Origin: a virus
DNA length: 43,661 nt
Reading direction: 5' to 3' (one strand)
IMG/VR virus record: IMGVR_UViG_3300047408_000046
Location: 1 to 43,661 of that record
The notes beneath the pieces were generated by a model, which did not search any database, had not been told where the DNA came from, and saw nothing but the letters and a program-made list of their open reading frames with translations. The translations under genes were made by a program, and so were the position numbers. Below, piece by piece: positions 37,712 through 43,661 of this stretch; the stretch's first letter is position 1; every line of letters starts with the position of its first letter.

Positions 37712-38628
37712 CTTGAACTCGTCATCGGACGTCCAGCACCGCTGAGATTCGCCCCGCTCGGGTTGCCACCGGCAAGACTGAACCCGGTCTGCTGCATGAA
37801 ATCACCAATACTCTTATAGCCCTGGTTCTGCGCCCAACTCTGCATCGGCGCACTGTGCAGATACAAATTCGCCATCCCCGGTGCCAATCCGCCGCCACTC
37901 GCACCAAGATTGCTCCAACTGCCAGCCAAATTCATGTTCGGATTCATCGTGCCACCGAAGATGCTGCCGCCAGGACTCCACGACGGCCCGGTGAATCCCG
38001 GCCCTTCAAATGTCGGCGCACCGCCCCCGAACCTGTTGCCCTCGGTAAATCCTTCCGGCAACCCGCCGAAGAAGCCCCCGAATTTGCTGCCGCCACCTGG
38101 CGCGTTGCCAGTCGTATCATCCAAACCGCCCACACTCACGTCGGCGCCGCCGCCTTGCTGAAATTGTTTAATCGCGTTCTGTACCGCTTGCTTCCCGGCA
38201 CCGTTCTGAATCATCTGCGTGATCTTCGACGCCGCCGCGCCGGTCAGGAATCCCAACCCCGGAAACGCCATGTTCCCGAGGAAACTACCAATCGTCCCTA
38301 TCGCCTTCTGCGTCGGTCTCCCGCTGCCGAACCCACTCGTCATATCGTTGCGCGGATCGCCAGGATCGAACCCCAGCTTGTCGATCATCTGCTGATCAGT
38401 CATCGTCGGCGCCCCGCCACCGGAATCAGAAGGCATCTGTGGCGCAGACGTAATACCAGATGGCGCCATTGTTGAAGGATAATAATTGCCCGTGAATCCC
38501 GGTATGTCGCCCGATGTAGGTGTCGGATTCTGCCCGCCGCTCGCCGTCGTGCTCGGGTTCCCGTAAGACGGATCAGGCAACGCATCGGGTTCAAAGTTCG
38601 GATTGTTCGGGTTCCACTGCTGATACAC
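37708..38628 (-). CDS. Gly/Pro-rich virion protein, 306 aa
   Basis: GTG 38628 is the only possible start after the last in-frame stop. The protein is low-complexity, rich in Gly, Pro, Asn and Ser (SGGGAPTMTDQQMIDKLGFD), with one hydrophobic, glycine-zipper-like segment (GTIGSFLGNMAFPGLGFLTG). The C-terminus repeats GxFxGG and ends GDFMQQTGFSLAGGNP. Such proteins are usually internal or ejected virion components. It lies between the 565-residue protein and TerL. Confidence 0.5.
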   Translation of the reverse strand: MYQQWNPNNPNFEPDALPDPSYGNPSTTASGGQNPTPTSGDIPGFTGNYYPSTMAPSGITSAPQMPSDSGGGAPTMTDQQMIDKLGFDPGDPRNDMTSGFGSGRPTQKAIGTIGSFLGNMAFPGLGFLTGAAASKITQMIQNGAGKQAVQNAIKQFQQGGGADVSVGGLDDTTGNAPGGGSKFGGFFGGLPEGFTEGNRFGGGAPTFEGPGFTGPSWSPGGSIFGGTMNPNMNLAGSWSNLGASGGGLAPGMANLYLHSAPMQSWAQNQGYKSIGDFMQQTGFSLAGGNPSGANLSGAGRPMTSSR

Positions 38629-38681
38629 GCCTTCGTTGCCGCCCTGAAAATGCTGTACGGGTGTTTTGGGACGCCCCCGTC

Positions 38682-40379
38682 CTAACGAAAAGGCACGCTA
38701 GAAATCCCGCCCGCGTAGCGTTGAATCATAAACGACGGATCATACGGCCCAAGCCAGCCGCCCCTGTTCCCATCGTAATTCGCACTCGGCGCCACAAACG
38801 GCGGATACCCGATGTCGCTTATCCCGCCCTGATAACCGGCCCCGGCATCCGAGAACATGGAAGCCGCATCCGGTGTGCCGCCGCCACCAATACTATTATA
38901 TGCTTGTTGCCCGCCCTGGAACGCTTTCATCAACCCGGCAAGCTGCCCCTGCGACAACCCAGCCTGCTTCGCCGCCGCCATGATCTGCGGCGCACTCAAC
39001 TGCACCGGTGGTCCGAACGCCTGCTCCCCTTGCGGCGGCGTCCCTATCGGACCCTGCGCCACTTCCGCGCTGCCACCCGCGTACGCCGGAAGCGGCATCG
39101 GACGCACAGCAGGCATCGGCGCAGGCGCCGGTCGGCCGCCGCCCCCAATACTATTGTACATAGGCGGCATCGCAGCCGGTGGCATTCCGCCTTGCGGACG
39201 AGGTTGCGGACTCGGTGGCATCTGCGGCACAGGACTTGGTCGTCCGCCACCACTTGTACTGTATGGCGGCGTTTGCGACGGCACGCCGCCAATTCCCTGC
39301 TCATACCCAGCGGGTTGCTTGGGCATCAGCTTCTGAAACGCCTGCACATACGGTGATCCAGACGACGCTGGTTTACTCGATTTCGGTTTTGATTTCATAT
39401 TTTCAGCTTTCAACTTTCCGATTTCCGCTTTTCCCGCTGCCAGATCCACACCTTTCCGCGCCAACTGATTCCCCTCCGCGTTCAACGCCTCGATCTTCCC
39501 CCGCCCTGCCAACTCCGCAGCGTTCCGATTCAACACCGCTTCCCTCGGCGTCAGCATCGCCGGCACCGTGTCCGTGTTCACTTGCGTCAGGTCTTCGCCC
39601 TCTTTCGAGTTCTCTGCGTGCGCTGGACCAAAGCCTTTCGCCACTCCAACACGCTTCGCTCCCTTGCCATAACGCGATGCATTCGGTTCAACCGGCGGTT
39701 CCTCCTCAGGCGGTTTTGATGTCTTTGGCTCTTCCAACGGCGGCTCTTTCAACGCATCAAGCGCGTCCTGTACCGCCTGTGGCCCCTGATTGAGTAACCC
39801 CGCGTCATCCAACTTCTTCAAATACGCGTCCATCCAATTCTGCCCCTTCAAATGCGAGATGTCGTCATTCGGTTGTGAGTTCATCTGCTCAGATTGAATC
39901 TCCCCGCCAGTATTCTCAATCCCTTTCTCGTCGAGCGGTGGTTCCTGATATTGCCCCTGACCTTTCCCAACCTGCTCCTGCCACTTGTTGATGTCATACG
40001 GCTTCTGCGGCTCTTCCTTCGGATATAGCTCTATCCCGTACTTCTTCTCGAACGCCATTGCCCCAGGGTCCAATGGCCTCGTCGGCTTCTCCCCGCCAAA
40101 CTCCGGCATCAACATGATCCCAGCCTGCGCGTAACTCGCCAACGCCTTCGCACCAAGAGGATTTCGCCTGATCTCAGCCACCTGCTCAGGACTCATCCCA
40201 ATCCCCTCACGCGCCTGACGAATTATTTCCCGCATCGCCAACGTCGCCCGATCCGGCGCAACCTCTGGCACCGATGGCAACTCCGACGGCACCGCCTCAC
40301 TCCCCTCCTGCGCATTAAAAGCATGCCTCGGCCCATATCCCTTCTCTGCCTTCACGCGCACGGAACGTTTCTTTTTCAT
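38682..40379 (-). CDS. Large virion-associated protein, 565 aa
   Basis: Residues 20-105 (AQEGSEAVPSELPSVPE; MREIIRQAREGIGMSPEQVA) form a domain shared with the 214-residue protein at 32925-33569. Around 265-315 lies DTVPAMLTPREAVLNRNAAE, LNAEGNQLARKG, a block I know from phage structural proteins. From about 350 the chain is Pro/Gly-rich, with three copies of a Y-x-x-x-GGGG-x-P element. The C-terminus is Gly/Tyr-rich. Probably an internal or tail-associated protein. Confidence 0.5.
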   Translation of the reverse strand: MKKKRSVRVKAEKGYGPRHAFNAQEGSEAVPSELPSVPEVAPDRATLAMREIIRQAREGIGMSPEQVAEIRRNPLGAKALASYAQAGIMLMPEFGGEKPTRPLDPGAMAFEKKYGIELYPKEEPQKPYDINKWQEQVGKGQGQYQEPPLDEKGIENTGGEIQSEQMNSQPNDDISHLKGQNWMDAYLKKLDDAGLLNQGPQAVQDALDALKEPPLEEPKTSKPPEEEPPVEPNASRYGKGAKRVGVAKGFGPAHAENSKEGEDLTQVNTDTVPAMLTPREAVLNRNAAELAGRGKIEALNAEGNQLARKGVDLAAGKAEIGKLKAENMKSKPKSSKPASSGSPYVQAFQKLMPKQPAGYEQGIGGVPSQTPPYSTSGGGRPSPVPQMPPSPQPRPQGGMPPAAMPPMYNSIGGGGRPAPAPMPAVRPMPLPAYAGGSAEVAQGPIGTPPQGEQAFGPPVQLSAPQIMAAAKQAGLSQGQLAGLMKAFQGGQQAYNSIGGGGTPDAASMFSDAGAGYQGGISDIGYPPFVAPSANYDGNRGGWLGPYDPSFMIQRYAGGISSVPFR

Positions 40380-40430
40380 ATCGCTAACGCCATCTCCTTA
40401 AGCATGTTAATACGACTTTTAGCTTTTAAG

Positions 40431-40511
40431 TTATACGCTTATTTTCTCATTAACCGCCCCATCCGAGTAATACGGCTTCATCAGTTGCTCGAACTCCCGC
40501 GTTGACTCCAT
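40431..40511 (-). CDS. Possible 26-aa peptide
   Basis: A 26-codon frame starts at ATG 40511 with GGAG 5 nt upstream and encodes MESTREFEQLMKPYYSDGAV plus six residues. It overlaps the end of the zinc-ribbon gene by 31 nt. It is short and has no recognised motif, so it may be a chance frame. The good ribosome site is the only support. Confidence 0.3.
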   Translation of the reverse strand: MESTREFEQLMKPYYSDGAVNEKISV

Positions 40512-40681
40512 TTGCTCCTGTACGCACTTCGCTTCACGCGCCCGTGGGCTATTTTTTCTACAGCACCACCATCCTGCCACGCCCAGTAACACGGCTCACA
40601 CAAATGGCTCATCGGTGCACTCGGATCACAGTAAACAAATTCCACCCTGCACTTTCCACACAGCGGTCGCACCCTACTCAT
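40481..40681 (-). CDS. Zinc-ribbon protein, 66 aa
   Basis: ATG 40681 overlaps the preceding stop (ATGAGTAG). Two Cys pairs, CGKC (residues 9-12) and CEPC (28-31) around VEFVYCDPSAPMSHL, form a zinc ribbon. The tail is basic (HGRVKRSAYRSKWSQRG) and may touch nucleic acid. It sits behind the lambda-O-like gene, so a replication link is possible. Confidence 0.55.
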   Translation of the reverse strand: MSRVRPLCGKCRVEFVYCDPSAPMSHLCEPCYWAWQDGGAVEKIAHGRVKRSAYRSKWSQRGSSSN

Positions 40682-41000
40682 ATTCAGCTTCCTCCCGCTC
40701 ACGCATGTTTAACGTCATGTTTAACGAATACGTAAAACTCCGCTTCCTCGGCCAACGCAGCAGTAATCCATACCCCTCCAACTGCCGTATCGCCCCTATC
40801 ACCGCCGGTTTCCTCATCCCAGTCTTCCGCATCAACGTGCTCAAACTCATCACCATGCTCCGCCTCCGGTGAAACCCGAACGTCTGCCGACATACCACCA
40901 GCAACACCAACAAACACGGCCCCTTGATCTTCGGTATTTCATCGAAAATCCAGTTCGGCACCTGCGTGTAATTGGGCGGTGCTATGTGTTTCCGTTTCAT
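40674..41000 (-). CDS. Replication O-like winged-helix protein, 108 aa
   Basis: Matches the N-terminal origin-binding domain of phage O proteins: NYTQVPNWIFDEIPKIKGPC, VVCRQTFGFHRRRSMVMSLS, TLMRKTGMRKPAVIGAIRQL. Only this domain is present, with no helicase-loading C-terminus. Three palindromic iterons start 9 bp upstream of the ATG, so it could bind them to start replication or to regulate itself. Its place inside the late operon, far from the early replication genes, is unusual. Confidence 0.7.
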   Translation of the reverse strand: MKRKHIAPPNYTQVPNWIFDEIPKIKGPCLLVLLVVCRQTFGFHRRRSMVMSLSTLMRKTGMRKPAVIGAIRQLEGYGLLLRWPRKRSFTYSLNMTLNMREREEAEYE

Positions 41001-41008
41001 AGGTAAGT

Positions 41009-41072
41009 TGGTAATCCTAAATTACCATCATCGGTAATCCCCGATTACCATCTATGTGTAATCCCCGATTAC
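41009..41072. repeat. Three palindromic iterons upstream of the O-like gene
   Basis: Copy 1 (41009-41027) is TGGTAAT-CCTAA-ATTACCA. Copy 2 (41033-41049) is GGTAATC-CCC-GATTACC. Copy 3 (41058-41072) is GTAATC-CCC-GATTAC. The centres are 23 and 24 bp apart, so they face the same side of the helix every two turns or so. Candidate origin iterons or operator for the winged-helix protein; the following 80 bp are AT-rich. Confidence 0.75.
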
Positions 41073-41156
41073 TCATTGGCATAGGTGGCTAAAGAAATAC
41101 TTCTTGAAAGAAAGCAAAGAAATTAAGAAGACCCGCACGCGAGGCTTATTCATTTT

Positions 41157-41438
41157 TCACATGCCTTCCCTCACGCACGGAGTAATTCCGTGAGAGAACG
41201 GGAGGCGAGTCGTCGCCGTAGCGGGGCGGTGGTGGGTGCCGGCGTGGTGGGGCCGGGCAGGCCCAAACGAGGGCCAGCCAGGCTCATGCAATACGAGATC
41301 CGAAGCCTTGGGGGTTTGACACCCCCCACGGATAACACGCACTACGCTACGTGTACGTGATACGGAACCTGCGATTAGTATCGGAATTGTATCAGATTGC
41401 GCTGCTGGTCGCAGTGCTTGATCCGGATCGATACTCAT
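41157..41438 (-). CDS. Doubtful hypothetical protein, 93 aa
   Basis: The ATG overlaps the TerS stop (ATGA), the usual operon junction, but the protein is unlike its neighbours: Pro/His/Arg-rich with no fold-like pattern, and the DNA is full of GC-rich short inverted repeats (GGGCC-GGGCA-GGCCC, GGGGG-TTTGACA-CCCCC, CACGGA-GTAAT-TCCGTG). The stretch may instead be a structured or packaging (pac) region next to TerS. I keep the frame only as a possibility. Confidence 0.3.
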   Translation of the reverse strand: MSIDPDQALRPAAQSDTIPILIAGSVSRTRSVVRVIRGGCQTPKASDLVLHEPGWPSFGPARPHHAGTHHRPATATTRLPFSHGITPCVREGM

Positions 41439-42085
41439 GTTTTGCGCTCCGGTTTGCGTTGCACTGCATTAGATTCACCTAGCTGCAAGCATGGCGCAGG
41501 CGACACGTTCTCAGGCGTTGACGAGTGTTTTTTCCCATTACCGGAGGAGAAAACGGTGCGAGTGGAATCGAGTTTAAGTCGTAGGTCGTTCAAGCGTTCC
41601 GGCGAGACGTTGATACCGACATTTACGGTCGTTTGAGACGGTGCTGAAGGTGGCCTGTCGCCGTAGTCGGCGGGATTAAACTTGGCAGCGAGCCACTTTA
41701 GGATGTCAAATTTGACGCGAACGACGTGGGCAGTTTTAGGGTCTGCGGAATTGTAGAGGTCGAGACATTTCTGGACGAGGAAATGGGTTTGTTTGATGCG
41801 AGCCTGCTTCCAAAGCTCGTTGAACCAAGGGACGCGCTGTTGCCAATTGAAGAGAGTTTTGAAAGGCGGGAGGTCGGGATTATCGAAGAGGATTTGAGGG
41901 ACTGATTTATCGGATTCGCTGATTAAGGTGCAGAATCGTTCAGCGAGGGCTTTGGTTAGCTTTGCTTCACGATTGCCCTTTGGGACGTTGCGCGGTTTAG
42001 GAGGGAAGGTGCGAAGACGAGCAATCGTAGGCGAAAGCGTGGAATCCACGTTTGAGGAGCTATAGGCGCAAACTATAGCTGTCAA
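41435..42085 (-). CDS. terS: Terminase small subunit (Sf6/P22-like), 216 aa
   Basis: The core fits Sf6-type small terminases: a helical HTH start (LAERFCTLISESDKSVPQIL), DLPPFKTLFNWQQRVPWFNE, then WKQARIKQTHFLVQKCLD and VKFDILKWLAAKFNPADYGD near residue 139. The C-terminal 60 residues are polar. TTG 42085 is the longest start, but it coincides with a -35-like TTGACA, so GTG 42049 is a likely alternative. TerS recognises the packaging site and starts headful packaging with TerL. Confidence 0.75.
   Translation of the reverse strand: MTAIVCAYSSSNVDSTLSPTIARLRTFPPKPRNVPKGNREAKLTKALAERFCTLISESDKSVPQILFDNPDLPPFKTLFNWQQRVPWFNELWKQARIKQTHFLVQKCLDLYNSADPKTAHVVRVKFDILKWLAAKFNPADYGDRPPSAPSQTTVNVGINVSPERLNDLRLKLDSTRTVFSSGNGKKHSSTPENVSPAPCLQLGESNAVQRKPERKT
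42058..42085 (-). promoter_or_regulatory. Late promoter with overlapping operator-like inverted repeat
   Basis: On the minus strand TTGACA (42085-42080) is followed after 15 bp by TATAGC (42064-42059). A perfect inverted repeat AGCTATAG-gcgcaaa-CTATAGCT (42058-42080) covers the spacer and the -10. A dimeric repressor bound there would silence the late operon in a lysogen. Confidence 0.55.
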
Positions 42086-42164
42086 GCTTTAATATAGGAA
42101 GAAAGTCTAGCTTTTCTTTGGTTATGGACTTGCGTAAGGGTTTTAGTTAGGCTTAATTGCTCAC

Positions 42165-42563
42165 ATGAACGAGACAAATGAAAACAAAAAAAATGAAGTG
42201 CATCAAGTCAAAGGTGCGCAGGCGTTTGAGGAATTGAGTCAAGTTAAAGCTAGTGCCAAAACCGTGATAAACGACATCGTTACGATCTCCAATCTACTGG
42301 CATCGGCAGCCAGCAACGGACTCGACGTGAAGGTTACAATAGAGGAGGGAACGGAGCACACACGCGCACGCAGCGTAGTAGTGACCGCCAGAGATGGATA
42401 TTGCGTTATATTCTACGCACATGTGTCGATGTTCGCGCGGACCGCTTTCAAGGTGCGCGGTTCAGTCACTTACGGTCACGGCGGACGTTTCAGTAACTTT
42501 TCGACAGTCAGCGAAGCAATAACCAAACTGCGAGGAATTGTGGAAACCAATCGGTTGAAATAG
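42165..42563 (+). CDS. Hypothetical protein, 132 aa
   Basis: First gene of the rightward accessory operon. A Lys/Asn/Glu-rich tail (ETNENKKNEVHQVKG) precedes an alpha/beta part (AKTVINDIVTISNLLASAAS; VVVTARDGYCVIFYAHVSMF). A promoter-like TTGCGT-17-TTAATT lies just upstream. No known family. Codon use looks slightly more A-rich than the late genes, as in many accessory loci. Confidence 0.55.
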   Translation: MNETNENKKNEVHQVKGAQAFEELSQVKASAKTVINDIVTISNLLASAASNGLDVKVTIEEGTEHTRARSVVVTARDGYCVIFYAHVSMFARTAFKVRGSVTYGHGGRFSNFSTVSEAITKLRGIVETNRLK

Positions 42564-42605
42564 TATTTCGCTTCAACACTGCGCATTGAGGTGCGCAGAC
42601 TTGAG

Positions 42606-42890
42606 ATGAAAAACAACACAGACAAAACAACGAATAATGCCAGCGCAACGGCAGAAGTTACGCGAAAATTCAGAGATGTAGCAATCGGTCAACGTTTCAA
42701 TTTTAAATCGACGTTTATCGTTCCTACGGACTATTCAACCGCAACGTGGGAAAAAACGGGCAATCGCACCTATCGACATGCAGACGGCTCAGACGAAACA
42801 CGCGGTCGCGAATTGGCTCGGATCTACGGATACAAATACTCCAGGCGCGATCACCGGGTAGGAACAATCAATGTTGAAGTAAACCCCTAA
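42606..42890 (+). CDS. Hypothetical protein, 94 aa
   Basis: I chose ATG 42606; GTG 42591 in frame would add five residues. A polar N-terminus (NNTDKTTNNASATAEVTRK) is followed by FRDVAIGQRFNFKSTFIVPT and HADGSDETRGRELARIYGYK, like a small beta-barrel with a helical end. The GQRF pattern recurs in phage proteins of unknown role. Spaced regularly after the preceding gene in the accessory operon. Confidence 0.5.
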   Translation: MKNNTDKTTNNASATAEVTRKFRDVAIGQRFNFKSTFIVPTDYSTATWEKTGNRTYRHADGSDETRGRELARIYGYKYSRRDHRVGTINVEVNP

Positions 42891-42909
42891 AAGCGAGGAG
42901 CACAGACAA

Positions 42910-43113
42910 ATGACAACTACAGACAAATTACCAGCATATCGCGTATATCTAGCGAATGGGACGAGCTACGTCACGAGTATGGCGCGAAACGTGACGCTAG
43001 AGAATGCGCGTGCTTACTTTGTAGGCGCGTCGATTGACGTAACTCTTGGCGACGGTCCAGAGACATTTAGCCGATGCACAGACGTTCAACCAGTTGAATT
43101 TGCGGGGCGGTAG
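42910..43113 (+). CDS. Hypothetical protein, 67 aa
   Basis: ATG 42910 has GGAG about 9 nt upstream. The short protein reads PAYRVYLANGTSYVTSMARN, then LENARAYFVGASIDVTLGDG, an alpha/beta arrangement without a name. A strong hairpin follows the stop, and the junction-spanning zinc gene comes next. Confidence 0.5.
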   Translation: MTTTDKLPAYRVYLANGTSYVTSMARNVTLENARAYFVGASIDVTLGDGPETFSRCTDVQPVEFAGR

Positions 43114-43128
43114 TCTGTGCTGTCCTGC

Positions 43129-43155
43129 ACGCGCTGCCGCCTTTGGGCAGCGCGT
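43129..43155 (+). promoter_or_regulatory. Strong hairpin between accessory genes
   Basis: A perfect 10-bp GC-rich stem (43129-43138 with 43146-43155) has a 7-nt loop GCCTTTG. No T-run follows, so it is not a typical terminator. It lies 22 bp before the next ATG and could hide or present that ribosome site, or mark an RNA-processing point. Confidence 0.5.
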
Positions 43156-43177
43156 CAAGGAAAGTACGACTTAGAAT

Positions 43178-43661
43178 ATGCAACCAAACACAGACAAAGA
43201 AAAGGCAACGGTGCGCCAGAAAGCGCCGGATAACCCAAACATGAAAACAGACACACAGGCAGACACGCAGCGACTCGCCAAAGCAATCTATGGCGAGGAC
43301 AGCCCCGAATATAAAAGCACAAAGGCAAGCGCACCGGAAACGCGCATGTGCACCCATCCAGAGGATGACATTTGCTCAATGTGCTTGCCAAGAACGCGAG
43401 CGCACTCATCCGCGTTACCGTGGTTTACCGTGGCAAGCCCGAAACCGGATGAATTGCACCCAATGGTTTCGATCTGGAGCGGCACAGAGACACGCGAAAG
43501 CATAGTGTGTAATTCATGCACCCCGGCAGATGCGAAGCTAATAGTCGCCAGCGTCAACCAAGCCGACAAACTGGCCGAGGCGTTGAGCCGGTTCACTGAA
43601 GCCTATCGCATGCAAAGCGACCATGACCTTGAGTGCGCCGAGGCTGAAGCGAGCAAAGCCC
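43178..43661 (+). CDS. 5' part of junction-spanning zinc-motif protein (ends at 153)
   Basis: The ATG at 43178 opens a frame that runs off the right end and continues in phase at base 128 of the window (after the shared 127 bp), ending at 153; the full protein is about 169 residues. It holds a metal-binding cluster: Cys58-x-His60 and Cys66-x2-Cys69 (CTHPEDDICSMC), then CNSC near 112-115. The last 45 residues are helical and acidic. The zinc cluster suggests nucleic-acid or protein binding. It heads the coupled chain that ends in the secreted protein. Confidence 0.75.
   Translation, partial: MQPNTDKEKATVRQKAPDNPNMKTDTQADTQRLAKAIYGEDSPEYKSTKASAPETRMCTHPEDDICSMCLPRTRAHSSALPWFTVASPKPDELHPMVSIWSGTETRESIVCNSCTPADAKLIVASVNQADKLAEALSRFTEAYRMQSDHDLECAEAEASKA
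43535..43661. repeat. Terminal direct repeat, right copy
   Basis: Identical over 127 bases to 1-127. Collapsing the two copies restores an uninterrupted reading frame across the seam, which independently supports circularity. Confidence 0.95.

Noticed and set aside
38629-38681. N-terminal extension of the 306-aa protein with HFQGGNEG
   Set aside because: The frame is open and the motif resembles FQGG/YQGG starts elsewhere, but there is no ATG, GTG or TTG before GTG 38628, so I left the start there.
38520-39356. 278-codon plus-strand Arg-rich frame
   Set aside because: Arises from the complement of Gly/Pro-rich repeats; extreme Arg/His content and no start signal.
41420-41429. GATCCGGATC palindrome that also occurs inside 9809-9826
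   Set aside because: A 10-bp palindrome occurring twice in 43 kb is not strong evidence of a shared function.
1-43661. CRISPR array, insertion sequence or rRNA
   Set aside because: No regularly spaced direct repeats with unique spacers, no transposase gene and no rRNA sequence were seen.

Overview
The window is one complete phage genome written as a linear contig. Its last 127 bases (43535-43661) repeat its first 127, so the molecule closes into a circle of 43,534 bp and one gene runs across the ends. The content points to a temperate, short-tailed (podovirus-like) phage: a tyrosine integrase beside a tRNA-3'-end-like attP, a P22-type portal, an N4gp56-type capsid protein, a nozzle/hub protein, a GNAT-like internal protein and no tape-measure or sheath genes. 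The host cannot be fixed from the sequence. The integrase C-terminus and several small proteins resemble ones I associate with Verrucomicrobiota, Acidobacteriota or Planctomycetota, which is a weak inference.

Layout. (1) 42165 through the junction to 699, plus strand: small accessory genes of unknown role, ending in a membrane microprotein, a secreted protein and a clear terminator (721-753). (2) 776-6559, minus strand: a tightly overlapped early operon with DNA-binding proteins (RHH, winged helix, HTH), a C5-cytosine methyltransferase whose DNA also carries a long second frame, RecT and RecE-like recombination proteins, zinc-ribbon proteins, an HNH nuclease, a DnaD/DUF1376-like replisome organiser and a PD-(D/E)XK nuclease. 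(3) 6560-6676: divergent control region with two promoters and GTATG/CATAC operator-like sites. (4) 6677-9467, plus strand: two small RHH proteins, an HNH-RHH fusion, small hypotheticals and the integrase, followed by attP. (5) 9600-11273: two convergent small genes, about 530 bp without a convincing gene that may encode a structured RNA, an RNase H-like gene and a membrane microprotein. (6) 42085 down to 11182, minus strand: one long late operon with TerS, a lambda-O-like winged-helix protein preceded by palindromic iterons, TerL, portal, scaffold, HNH, capsid, two decoration-like paralogues, lysis candidates, head-tail adaptor, adhesin, spike and fibre, nozzle and internal/ejection proteins.

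The strongest result is that the capsid gene is split. The open frame from 31112 to 29877 reads through a 223-nt group I intron (29968-30190) with recognisable P1 and P3-P9 helices. Splicing gives a 335-residue capsid protein with a normal family C-terminus. A free-standing HNH endonuclease gene lies 25 bp upstream of the capsid gene, a layout that fits collaborative homing.

Other unusual points are: the methyltransferase gene read in two frames that both carry family-like motifs; two virion genes that seem to start at AUU and AUC behind the same 15-nt leader; three palindromic iterons; an operator-like repeat over the TerS promoter; and several membrane microproteins overlapping their neighbours by 4 nt.
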